NCBI RefSeq assembly: GCF_011927835.1
Contig: NZ_JAATJH010000001.1
Location: forward strand, 310,001 to 374,000
DNA length: 64,000 bases
Reading direction: 5' to 3'
Source of the DNA: Neolewinella antarctica
Lineage (GTDB): Bacteria; Bacteroidota; Bacteroidia; Chitinophagales; Saprospiraceae
In this document: piece by piece, positions 53,101 through 60,819 of the stretch
How the letters are laid out: every line of letters begins with the position of its first letter
Position numbering within the stretch: the stretch's first letter is position 1
Position numbers and translations under genes: made by a program
The notes under the pieces: model-generated
What the model saw: only the letters and a program-made list of their open reading frames with translations
Databases searched by the model: none
Told to the model about the DNA's origin: nothing

Positions 53101-53300
53101 TCAGGGTTACCGGGCGCATCGCTTCCGTTAGCGTAGCGGACGAGTTGGTAAGCACTTAGATCAACGGTGCCGTCGATGTATAATTCTACGGCGCGCGGCG
53201 TGCCGCCTGCCGTGCCGTCCAGGACACCCGTCATTATGACTTGTTGGGCGGAAAGGGAAAAGCTGACCGCCAGGGTAAGCAGTAGGTAAAAATATCTCAT
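50148..53300 (-). CDS. Secreted ExeM/NucH-type endonuclease
   Basis: The 1050-residue protein starts with a signal peptide (MRYFYLLLTLAVSFSLSAQ). An N-terminal LTD-like domain is followed by a Calx-beta domain (TYTVSGTATVGTDYVDPKSG), an OB-like region (TVTGAVQENRGLTQLDATV) and an exonuclease/endonuclease/phosphatase domain: KIVGMNVLNYFTTLGR, ADILGLVEIEND, VVNHFKSKGGSC, LVIGDLNAYRMEEPI and FYRFSDHNPVVVG. The C-terminal 80 residues resemble a type IX sorting domain (LPAGIYFLGLTLPDG). It should degrade extracellular DNA for nutrient or phosphate gain. The ATG at 53300 is set by the signal peptide. Confidence 0.93.
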   Translation of the reverse strand: MRYFYLLLTLAVSFSLSAQQVIMTGVLDGTAGGTPRAVELYIDGTVDLSAYQLVRYANGSDAPGNPDALSGTYTDEFVYVVNNTSVENFQSAFGSTGKFANQLTGNGIQGTGDDIFAVTLLDGTIVDQAGGVIGERVNLYQDSYIYRVSGTGPDVVWTPENWLNVGINDVLDGKELSEYATIVPFSSYTPGAAGPSITVAAGDNLAEPTTNGGFTVTLSEPATSDLTITYTVSGTATVGTDYVDPKSGSIFFEQGATVLALPIEVLDDSEAESVETITITLDSATDGTYSLGDSATISIIDDEPVTLTLISAVQGTGMSSPSEGQFASVRGVVVGDFQGASGVGLGGFFVQEEDSDADGDSLSSEGIWIFQGDTGVVVNVGDLVTVTGAVQENRGLTQLDATVTGGKISIESIGNSLPTTISLFLPLTSDTVYEAVEGMRITLAQPAYVTNNFSLGRFGEVEVSVGQRLIQFTECNAPDADALAIYNAEQTARRLIVDDGRSGSNVYPLILPDGTELSATNTLRAGAVFTGLTGIIDERFTGYRLQPTGAGVLSENERPTTSPEVGGNLKIVGMNVLNYFTTLGRAGRGADNQEEFDRQEAKIVAAICELDADILGLVEIENDTANETTQALIAAINASCGKQYTAVAVDETGTDQIKVQLIYDAAVVDTVGASAFIQLARGNRVPVAQTFEIIEATNSGLGEQITVVVNHFKSKGGSCGDGDDDLGGAGSCNGTRVAAANTLRTWLATDPTGTGVSAQLVIGDLNAYRMEEPIISFTDAGYIDLVTAFAPGESFPCGSRPSYVFDGEWGSLDYALASPELAPFVTGAAPWEVNASEPTVLDYNTEDRDSMLYDTSFYRFSDHNPVVVGVQLGTSVTAQITSFTGEAVDGDVVLAWTTSAERGTSTFEVQRQGILDTFNTIGTVTAAGDSDVELAYTFTDEDATVGSNVYRLRTLAVDGSVAISNTVTVSVEATNSVRIARTGAGSYRLSEAPIGTVYALTTVGGSIVQTGRVDYATADVDGTALPAGIYFLGLTLPDGQLKVFKLLFGR

Positions 53301-53446
53301 GTATGAGGTTTGGTTTGGGAAAATAAAAAACCGGATGACGGTACGTTGAGCACGGTCATCCGGTTGTGCGCGCAAAGGTGGCAATAAAAGCCGCGCGGTA
53401 TATTTACTTAAGGTTAAATCTACGGGGTAACCGGTAGAATGCTGCC

Positions 53447-55081
53447 CTAAAATTTTGCACTTACACCCACCAAAAGGTTGGTGCCAATTGTGGGATATTG
53501 GACAAAGCGTTCGCGCTTGTTGTTCAATAAGTTGTTAACCCGCAGCCAACCTGAGAACTGATCGTTGATCGAGTAGTCCGCGTTCAGGCTCAGATCGAAG
53601 AGGCCGTTGAGATTATCCTTGTCGCCGTTCGCATTTTGGTAGGGCAGTCCATTTTCCACGTAAAAGTCCGCCCCCGTCGTCAGCCGACCTTCCAGGAATT
53701 GGTAAGCGGCACCGACGTTCAGCGTGAAAGAGGGTAGGTGCCAGGGCTCTTCCTGATTTTCCATCGAGTAAAATCGCTGGGCGACGCTGCCGTTTACCCG
53801 TAAGTCAGCGAGCGGGTTCATGGTTCCGGAAGCCTGCAGGGTAACGATGGTAGCATCATCGTACACTACGTCGAACTTGGGGATCTCTTGCCTGCGGTCC
53901 AGTAAATACGTAGCGAGGTTGTCCACGTTTTTATAGTCCGCCTCAAGGCGGTAGTTGATGCCGGAGAATTGCCCGTCGACACCCCCGTAGAAGCGCCAGT
54001 ATTCGGCCGTCTTGACCCGGAGGCGAGTATCCACCCACGGGTTGTAATCCGTCAACGTCCGCAGGCTATTGTTCTGCAGGTTACCGTCCCAACCAAGAAA
54101 TCCGGCGAGCGTTCCGTTCACGAAGGGGGCGTGGACGCTGACGTTGGGGAACACGTCAAAATCATCTTCTTGGGTAGTGAGGTTAACACCGACTTTTAGC
54201 CGGTAGATGCCAGCAATTGGTGTCGTGAAACTCGGCATCAGGTAAAAGTTGGTGAGGTTCTGGGTACTCGTATCCTTGAAGGAAGTAAAGTCCGCCCGAA
54301 ACTTGACGTCAAGCGGTTTGTCGTCCGCAATCCACTTCGTGGCACCGACGTGGATATCCACGTTATTCTCCCGCACCGCGGGGTCTCCGTCCATCAGGTA
54401 CATGGAGATTCCCGCGGTGTAATCGATGTCCGCAGCCGTGCGTGTGCCGTTAAAAATCTCCGCGTCGAGGGAGAAAGTATTGAACCGCTGGCGCACGTCG
54501 TCGTCGGTGAACGTGAGTGGCTCTTCCCCTTCCGCCACGGGGGAGAAATTGTAGCCGTAGTAGTAACGGCTCTGCGTTTCGTACCCGATTCCGCCACTCA
54601 CCGCGTAGCCCTGGTCGAAGAGGTAGGTTCCGCGCGCACCAAACTCGGTGTCGCTCGACTTCTGGTTTTCGACGTTGCCGTCGTTGTTGAGGCTGTGGTG
54701 CCGCGCAAACACGCCGAGTTCCGCATTATCGATGCCACTCATGTCGTAGCTCAAATCGGCGTAAAGGGCGTTAGGAATACCGACGCCAATGCTCGCGAAC
54801 CCGTTCTTCGCATCCGGTGCTTTCTCCTTTGCGATGCCCCGCGGGCGAATCACCGGCGCGGGGTACTCAATCGAAATTGGCCGGTCGTTAACCAGGTACT
54901 GTTGCCGTTGGATGACCGTATCCGGCACGGGTGGGGTGGGGGTCACCTTCACGCGTTCGGCGTCCGATAATCGGGCGTTGAAGGTCGAAACGACGGTGAC
55001 GTTGCTGTTGTCGATTCCAGTCTGGGCGGTGGCCGATCCGAAGAGGACAAGACCGCCGAGTAAAAGGGTGAAACGAAGCAT
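53447..55081 (-). CDS. Outer-membrane beta-barrel, TonB-receptor-like
   Basis: The 544-residue protein has a signal peptide (MLRFTLLLGGLVLFGSATAQ), a Pro-rich periplasmic stretch, and then alternating strands (GYAVSGGIGYETQSRYYYGY and many like it) up to a C-terminal Phe after VGVSAK. The end contains WLRVNNLLNNKRERF, a pattern of TonB-dependent receptor barrels, but the plug domain is absent, so it is a barrel-only protein. It follows the large TPR gene by 122 bp on the same strand, suggesting a shared transcript and envelope role. Confidence 0.78.
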   Translation of the reverse strand: MLRFTLLLGGLVLFGSATAQTGIDNSNVTVVSTFNARLSDAERVKVTPTPPVPDTVIQRQQYLVNDRPISIEYPAPVIRPRGIAKEKAPDAKNGFASIGVGIPNALYADLSYDMSGIDNAELGVFARHHSLNNDGNVENQKSSDTEFGARGTYLFDQGYAVSGGIGYETQSRYYYGYNFSPVAEGEEPLTFTDDDVRQRFNTFSLDAEIFNGTRTAADIDYTAGISMYLMDGDPAVRENNVDIHVGATKWIADDKPLDVKFRADFTSFKDTSTQNLTNFYLMPSFTTPIAGIYRLKVGVNLTTQEDDFDVFPNVSVHAPFVNGTLAGFLGWDGNLQNNSLRTLTDYNPWVDTRLRVKTAEYWRFYGGVDGQFSGINYRLEADYKNVDNLATYLLDRRQEIPKFDVVYDDATIVTLQASGTMNPLADLRVNGSVAQRFYSMENQEEPWHLPSFTLNVGAAYQFLEGRLTTGADFYVENGLPYQNANGDKDNLNGLFDLSLNADYSINDQFSGWLRVNNLLNNKRERFVQYPTIGTNLLVGVSAKF

Positions 55082-55203
55082 GGAGTAGTATTGTAAAGCT
55101 GCCGATGAAGGAAAAGGCGGCATAAGTTTTAGTAGAAAGGTGCGCGGTCGCGGGTGCGAGGAAGTGTGCGGACGAGCAAAGGTTTTTCGCTCGCCGCCCG
55201 TGA

Positions 55204-58200
55204 TCAATTTTGGCTAGTGTCGAGCTCCAGGTATCCGGGGCGCGTACTGGGTGCCGGGGCGGTGTTCAACCGGCTCTTCCCGTCAGCTTCCCTTTCCAAT
55301 AACTGTAACTTCGTGCGTGCCTCCGCAACGAGGGCGGGGTCGCCGTCGTACTTGTCGAGCATCGCTTCCAGCACCGCCCGGGCGTTGAGTAAATCACCCT
55401 GCTCCCGAAAAATATCGCTCCACAAAATGACCGATTTAGCCACCCAGTAGGGGTACGCGGAGCTCTCTACGTTAGCCTCTTCCACGAGTTGCTGGGCGGT
55501 ACTGAAGTCTCGACCCATAAAGTAAGTGTTGGCCACGAGGTAGCGGGCCTCCGCCGTCTGTTCGTCGTCCGAGTTCGCCTTGACCTGCTCGAAAGCCCGG
55601 CGGGCCGTAGCGAAATCCTGGCGGTCGTAAGCAATCTTACCCAGGTAGAAACTCGCCGTCGTCCGTTGCTTAACCGGGGCGGTGGGGTTATTGGCAACTT
55701 TGGTGGCGTAAGCCTCGGTTGCCTGTACGTTGTTTAGCCGGTAGGCTGACCGCAGCGCACCGATCTGGGCTTCGACCCGGTCGTCGTCGTTCTCGGCGGC
55801 TTGCTCGAACAGGCTGTACAGGCGGAAGCTCCTTTCGAAGTCCCGTAAGCTATTGTACGCAATCGTGCTGCCCTTGCGCACGGCTGGTAAGTAAAAACTA
55901 CTCGGGCCCGCGGCAATCACCGCTTCGTAATCCGGCAACGCACGGTTGTATTCCCGCAGGGCGAGGTGGCTATCGGCCCGGTAAAAGGTAGCGGCCAGGG
56001 CATTGGTCGTGCGTGGGTACTGGCGGAGATAATTCGTCAGGGCCGGGACGGCGCGTTCGTAGTTACCGTTCTCGTACTGGCTTACCGCGGCTTTGTAGGA
56101 AATTGCTTCCCGCCCGTCCGCATCCAATTCCTGGCCCGGAATGGTGGCAAGGAATTGCAGGTAAAGATCATCGCGACCCATGTTGGTTACGTAGATCTCC
56201 TCCAGGGCCTGTTTGGCAACTTGCGCTTCCTTCGGGGTTGGGTTGTTGCTAAATACTTGTTTGTAGTAGTTGATCGAAGCCTCGCTCGTGCCGAGGTTGT
56301 AGCTCAGTAAGCCGAGTTGCAGTAAAGATTGGTTGACGAGCGGAGACTTGAGTTTGTAGTCACTCACGATTCTGCGGAGGGGAACCAGCGCCTCCTGTGG
56401 CCGACCCATATCACCGTACGTGAGCGCCAGCTGAAACAGCGCGTCGTCCGCGTACTCGTTGTCGGGGTAGCTCTGGACGAGTTGCTCGAGCGCCAAAATC
56501 TTGTCGGCGTTGCGGTTGCGCAGGCCCTCGATGATTGCCTTCTGGTAGATGGCGTATACGAATCCGTTCGTTTTCCGGTTGATCGCGTCGTCGTAGTAGC
56601 GCGCGGCCTGATCGTACTGATTGCGGCTGAAGTGGGCGTCGCCCGCGCGCAGTACGGCATCACCCAGCACCCGCTCCCGAATGTCCGCATCCGGAATATA
56701 GGCGATGTTCCGCTCGATACCGGTGACCGTCTTGACGAAGTAGTCCAGCGCGGCGGGGTAGTTGTTTTGCTTGAGGTAGTTGTACCCCTGGAGGTAATTA
56801 CCGGTGTAAACACTCGCCTGGTCGGGTAAACCCTGCATTCCGGTCGCGAGCGCCAAAAACTGATTGTTGAGGTTAATACTTTGTGGGTAGTTGCCCTGTG
56901 AATGCTCGATGTCGGCCTTCCAGTAGAGGGCCTGGGCGCGGATTAAGGGATCGACCGGCTTAGCCAGGCTCTTATCCAAAAGAACCTTTGCACCCGCGGC
57001 ATCGCCCATCTTTAGCACTTCGATACCCCGACCGAACGCGGCGCGTTGGTAAGCTTCCTGTAATTGTGGCGTCCGGTTCGGCATCTGCTCCAATATGTCG
57101 AGCGCGGCCTGGAAATCCCGGTTCGAACTGAAGATCTTACCGAGCAACTCCTGGCTCTGAATGTAGTAGCGGCTGCTGGGGCTAATCTTCTCGATGGCCG
57201 TCGTCGCGTCCGTCGGGTACCCCAATTCGTAACTTAACTTGGCGTAGTTGAACAGCGCTTCTTCCTGGATCTCCGGACTAAAAGTCTGGCGGCTGGCGGT
57301 ACCGAACGAATTGCGCGCGGACGGCCCGTCGCCCTGGCGTAGCAGCACGTCACCCAGGTAATAGCTCGCTGACTGACCGACTAGGGAATTTTCCCCCGCT
57401 AACTCGCGGAACGACGTACCGGCCTCCTGGTACATCCCGAGTTTGTACTGCGTAAAACCTAACTGGTAGAGTTCTTCCGGTTGCATCCGCCGGTTACCCT
57501 GTGCGTAGGTTGCCAACAGCGGCAAAGCCTCCTGGTAATTCTTTTTCTCGAAGTAAGCCTGCCCCAGTAGCTGATTCATCTCTTTCTGGTTGCGGATGCC
57601 CGAACCGTTCACGAGCGGCGCGGCGTAGGCGATCAGCTCGTCGTAACGGCGCTGCGCGAAATAGATTTGCGCGAGGTAGTACGGCACGTAGAGTTGGTAC
57701 TGCTTGTCTTTTTCCGCAATCTTGAACTGGCTGAGGGCCGACTCGTAGTTACCGTCGAAAAAGTAAATCATCCCGAGGTAATAGTTCGTCGGGTAGTAGA
57801 ACTCACCGGGGTTCGCCTTACTGAACTGAAAATATCGCTTCGCTTCACTGAAATTCTTCTGCACGAAGGCGGAGTAGCCCAGGCGGAAATTCAGCTCGGC
57901 CCGCTGGTCGACCGTAAGTAGGTCCGCCGGGACGCGCTTGTAATATTCGGTCGCCTTTTCCAGGTCCCCCTCGTTAAAATAAAAGTTAGCGATCTCCAGC
58001 AGCGCGTCGTTAGCTACGGGCGCGGGCTGGTAGCGGCGCACGAAATCCAGGATGAGTTTCTCCCCTTCGATCTTGTCGAGCCGCACGGCGATCTTGGCGC
58101 GGTTTAGTTCGGCGCGGATTCGGAGTTGTTCCGCATCCGGCGTCTGAATGGGCAGCAGCATCTCGATTACTTCTTCGTACTCCCGCTGGGCCTTCGCCAG

Positions 58201-58359
58201 CAGCTCGTCGGAATAGTCCGCTTCGGCTATTTTAAAGATGCGCCAGGCTTCGGTGTACACCGTTGTGGACTGGGCGGAAATAGGGGTCGAAAGCAATAAA
58301 AGCAGACCGGTGAAGCCGGCGAGCAGGCTGCGTACGACCGGGGTGGGGGCGTAATTCAT
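55204..58359 (-). CDS. Large tetratricopeptide-repeat protein
   Basis: The 1051-residue protein has a signal peptide (RSLLAGFTGLLLLLSTPISA) and is built of TPR units throughout, for example LNFRLGYSAFVQKNFSEAKR, AQIYFAQRRYDELIAYAAPL and LFQLALTYGDMGRPQEALVP. It is predicted periplasmic, serving as a scaffold for envelope complexes. Proteins of this type occur next to outer-membrane barrels in many Bacteroidota; the partner here is probably the barrel at 53447. The start at 58359 is set by the signal peptide. Confidence 0.87.
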   Translation of the reverse strand: MNYAPTPVVRSLLAGFTGLLLLLSTPISAQSTTVYTEAWRIFKIAEADYSDELLAKAQREYEEVIEMLLPIQTPDAEQLRIRAELNRAKIAVRLDKIEGEKLILDFVRRYQPAPVANDALLEIANFYFNEGDLEKATEYYKRVPADLLTVDQRAELNFRLGYSAFVQKNFSEAKRYFQFSKANPGEFYYPTNYYLGMIYFFDGNYESALSQFKIAEKDKQYQLYVPYYLAQIYFAQRRYDELIAYAAPLVNGSGIRNQKEMNQLLGQAYFEKKNYQEALPLLATYAQGNRRMQPEELYQLGFTQYKLGMYQEAGTSFRELAGENSLVGQSASYYLGDVLLRQGDGPSARNSFGTASRQTFSPEIQEEALFNYAKLSYELGYPTDATTAIEKISPSSRYYIQSQELLGKIFSSNRDFQAALDILEQMPNRTPQLQEAYQRAAFGRGIEVLKMGDAAGAKVLLDKSLAKPVDPLIRAQALYWKADIEHSQGNYPQSINLNNQFLALATGMQGLPDQASVYTGNYLQGYNYLKQNNYPAALDYFVKTVTGIERNIAYIPDADIRERVLGDAVLRAGDAHFSRNQYDQAARYYDDAINRKTNGFVYAIYQKAIIEGLRNRNADKILALEQLVQSYPDNEYADDALFQLALTYGDMGRPQEALVPLRRIVSDYKLKSPLVNQSLLQLGLLSYNLGTSEASINYYKQVFSNNPTPKEAQVAKQALEEIYVTNMGRDDLYLQFLATIPGQELDADGREAISYKAAVSQYENGNYERAVPALTNYLRQYPRTTNALAATFYRADSHLALREYNRALPDYEAVIAAGPSSFYLPAVRKGSTIAYNSLRDFERSFRLYSLFEQAAENDDDRVEAQIGALRSAYRLNNVQATEAYATKVANNPTAPVKQRTTASFYLGKIAYDRQDFATARRAFEQVKANSDDEQTAEARYLVANTYFMGRDFSTAQQLVEEANVESSAYPYWVAKSVILWSDIFREQGDLLNARAVLEAMLDKYDGDPALVAEARTKLQLLEREADGKSRLNTAPAPSTRPGYLELDTSQN

Positions 58360-58530
58360 ACGGGATAAACTGTGTTCTGTGGGTAGCTGAGTTGGCGTCG
58401 GAAAGTGGCGGCGTCGCCACCGGGGGCAAATATACCGGTTTGGCATTCGTCCGTCTTCAACCTGACATTTCGGGTAACGTTCACCACCGGGGTGCTTAGT
58501 GTCCGAAAAGGCGACAGGATTTCGACATTA

Positions 58531-59022
58531 TCAGTCGCGGAGCTCCCGGAGGTCGTCCATGGGGATAATCTGCACGGGGCGATTGATGCTTTCTTCGAGC
58601 GACATGAACGTCTCCGTCCGCTGGATGCCTTCGTAAGCCTGGATTTTACCGAGTACGTCGCGTAGGTGCTCGGTATCCCGACACACCACCTTCAAAAATA
58701 TGCTGTACACGCCAGTAAGGTAATGGGCCGAGACGATCTCCTGAATGTCGCGCAAATAGGCCGTCGCTGGCTGGTATTCACTGCTACTCTTTAAATAGAC
58801 GCCGAGGAATGCCGTTACGTCGTACCCGAGCTTGGTGGGGTCCACCATGAGCGTCTGGCCGGTCACGATGCCGGCGGCGATCAACTTGTTCATGCGTACG
58901 TGGATGGTGCCGCCGGAAACGAAAAGTTTTGCGCCCAATTCAGTATAGGGGCGGCGGCTGTTTTCCATCAGCAGGGCCAGAATCTTCCGGTCGAGGTCAT
59001 CCAGTTCGTAGGTGCTAGGCAT
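58531..59022 (-). CDS. Lrp/AsnC-family transcriptional regulator
   Basis: The 163-residue protein has the winged HTH (LDDLDRKILALLMENSRRP, TELGAKLFVSGGTIHVRMN) and the RAM domain with effector-binding strands (GYDVTAFLGVYLKSSSEY, HYLTGVYSIFLKVVCRD). The family senses amino acids or related metabolites. The ATG at 59022 is chosen since the 51 residues upstream look non-coding. It is leftward, with no obvious target gene beside it. Confidence 0.92.
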   Translation of the reverse strand: MPSTYELDDLDRKILALLMENSRRPYTELGAKLFVSGGTIHVRMNKLIAAGIVTGQTLMVDPTKLGYDVTAFLGVYLKSSSEYQPATAYLRDIQEIVSAHYLTGVYSIFLKVVCRDTEHLRDVLGKIQAYEGIQRTETFMSLEESINRPVQIIPMDDLRELRD

Positions 59023-59050
59023 GGAGGGAGGTTGTGACGTGCAAGGTAAG

Positions 59051-59656
59051 TTACTCGCCGATAGCAAGGGGCACCGCGGAAAATGGTAGTGCCCGGGGTT
59101 GGTCGCTCTCCGCCACGGTAACCGAGGTGCCCGCGGGCATACGCTTACTGATTTCCACTCGTAGTTTAAGGTCATAATCTCGGTTGGCTTCCGGTGTCTC
59201 CATCCAGAGGACGTATTCTACTTTTTGGGCGCGGTCCCGATTTCTATCGGGAGTGCAAAGTTGGTGGGCGACGGACCAAAACCAGTAATTCGATTCCGGG
59301 TTAGCACTCACCCGGGTTCGGTACCAGATGAGTAACCTTTTGTGCCAGGAGCGGCGGAGGTAAGTATTCACGATCTTGATCAAGCGCACGCTGTCGGTGA
59401 ATTTCTTTGCGATCTGTTGGGCCAGGACTTCCGGCGGTTTGCGGTTGGCGCGGTATTCCTTACTTCCTTTCCGCCGGGGCCGGTAGTTCTTTACTTCGAT
59501 CAACCACAGTCGCTCGTCGGGGCTGATGGCGATGAAGTCGACGCCCTTCAACCCGTGACCGCTCAGGGATTGATAAGCCCGCGTTCCGTCGAAACTGCGT
59601 ACCGTCCAGTCGTCGGGAAAGGTGAACAGTAGGTCTGATTCTTCAAAGGTTGCCAT
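59051..59656 (-). CDS. PD-(D/E)XK nuclease-like protein
   Basis: The 201-residue protein has GVDFIAISPDERLWLIEVKN, in which the Asp and the Glu-x-Lys are the pattern of the restriction-endonuclease-like fold. A helical stretch (VLAQQIAKKFTDSVRLIKIV) follows. The start MATFEESDLLFTF at 59656 is preferred over a longer frame. No methylase or partner gene is adjacent, so it could be a stand-alone DNA-processing protein or a non-nuclease member of the fold. Confidence 0.65.
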   Translation of the reverse strand: MATFEESDLLFTFPDDWTVRSFDGTRAYQSLSGHGLKGVDFIAISPDERLWLIEVKNYRPRRKGSKEYRANRKPPEVLAQQIAKKFTDSVRLIKIVNTYLRRSWHKRLLIWYRTRVSANPESNYWFWSVAHQLCTPDRNRDRAQKVEYVLWMETPEANRDYDLKLRVEISKRMPAGTSVTVAESDQPRALPFSAVPLAIGE

Positions 59657-59718
59657 GGAGTGGTTAATGGATGACCGGCGGTAATCTTTACGTAATTGAT
59701 CAATCGTACAAAAATGAT

Positions 59719-60819
59719 TTAGCGTTTGGGTTTTTGCAGTGAGGACCAGTAATTCAACAACACTTTTTCTTCCCGTTCCCAGCAAAGCTCGACGGCCGCC
59801 CGTTCGTTGGCGCTCTTCAAATCACGGTATAGATCAGCGTTGCGGGTTAGTGGACTTACCGACGCCACCAGGGCCGCGACGGTGAGTTCGCTAATCAACT
59901 GGTAACAGCCGTACCGGTCGGTGAGCGCTCGGTACTCCGGGAAATCCATTTGCACCGACGGGACGCCCGCCTGGACGTAATCGAGTGCTTTATTGGCCAG
60001 GCTGTAGTAGTAACTCGGGCTACGCGCTTCCAGGAGATTTAGACCCAACCAGGCCTGACGGGTGATCTTCGGTAGCTCGGCCGGTGGTACGAAGCCGAGA
60101 AACTTCACCCGCTCCGGCGCTCGCAAATTAGCCCTGCACCCGCGCAGCGCGCCCTCCTCCGGGCCACTGCCTACTAACCACAACTCACATTCTGGTAACC
60201 CGTCCATGGCCGCAATGGCGACTTCCAACCCACGACCAGGGTTAAACATGCCTTGGTATAGAATGATTTTCTTATCGGGTGTCGGATTAAATGCAGCTTT
60301 ATTCCTAACCGGAAGATTGCGCACGGTCCCGAACGGAAACCCGTAGTCCTTAGCTAACTCACCGGCCAGCCGCGGGGCAACCGTGTACCGCAAATCCGTC
60401 CGGGGCATCAACATCTTTGCTAGCCCCTTCCAGAACCCCCTGATCAGCGGCCGGTCCACCACCTCCGGCGTCAGGTGAAACCACTCATGCGCGTCGAACA
60501 CCAGTAGTTTATCGACGTGCCGGGTCAGGGCTGCCCCCGCCGCCAGCGTGTCGACGTCCACCGAGCAAATCGCGTCGAACGGGCGGCCGCGCAGATTTAG
60601 CACCAGCCGCCAGTTGTATTCTAAATAAAGCATTTTACCCGCCGTGTAACTACAGGGAATCCGTAGTTGGCGAAAGTCACGCTCCGGCAGCGGAAGACTA
60701 GTGCTGAGCTGCCGACCGACCAAGGTCACGTCGTGGCCGGCGCGCGCCAGGCTGGTGCAGATGCGGTCCATCCGCTGGTCCTGAGACAGGTCGTTGATGA
60801 CCGTACAAATAATTCTCAC
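59719..60819 (-). CDS. Glycosyltransferase, group 4-like
   Basis: The 366-residue protein has the two Rossmann halves of a GT-B enzyme: MRIICTVINDLSQDQRMDRI, LARAGHDVTLVGRQL in the N half, and LYQGMFNPGRGLEVAIAAM, CELWLVGSGPEEG, VKFLGFVPPAELPKI in the C half. It probably transfers a sugar in surface polysaccharide or glycolipid synthesis. Its start overlaps the recQ stop by 4 bp (ATGA). Confidence 0.88.
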   Translation of the reverse strand: MRIICTVINDLSQDQRMDRICTSLARAGHDVTLVGRQLSTSLPLPERDFRQLRIPCSYTAGKMLYLEYNWRLVLNLRGRPFDAICSVDVDTLAAGAALTRHVDKLLVFDAHEWFHLTPEVVDRPLIRGFWKGLAKMLMPRTDLRYTVAPRLAGELAKDYGFPFGTVRNLPVRNKAAFNPTPDKKIILYQGMFNPGRGLEVAIAAMDGLPECELWLVGSGPEEGALRGCRANLRAPERVKFLGFVPPAELPKITRQAWLGLNLLEARSPSYYYSLANKALDYVQAGVPSVQMDFPEYRALTDRYGCYQLISELTVAALVASVSPLTRNADLYRDLKSANERAAVELCWEREEKVLLNYWSSLQKPKR

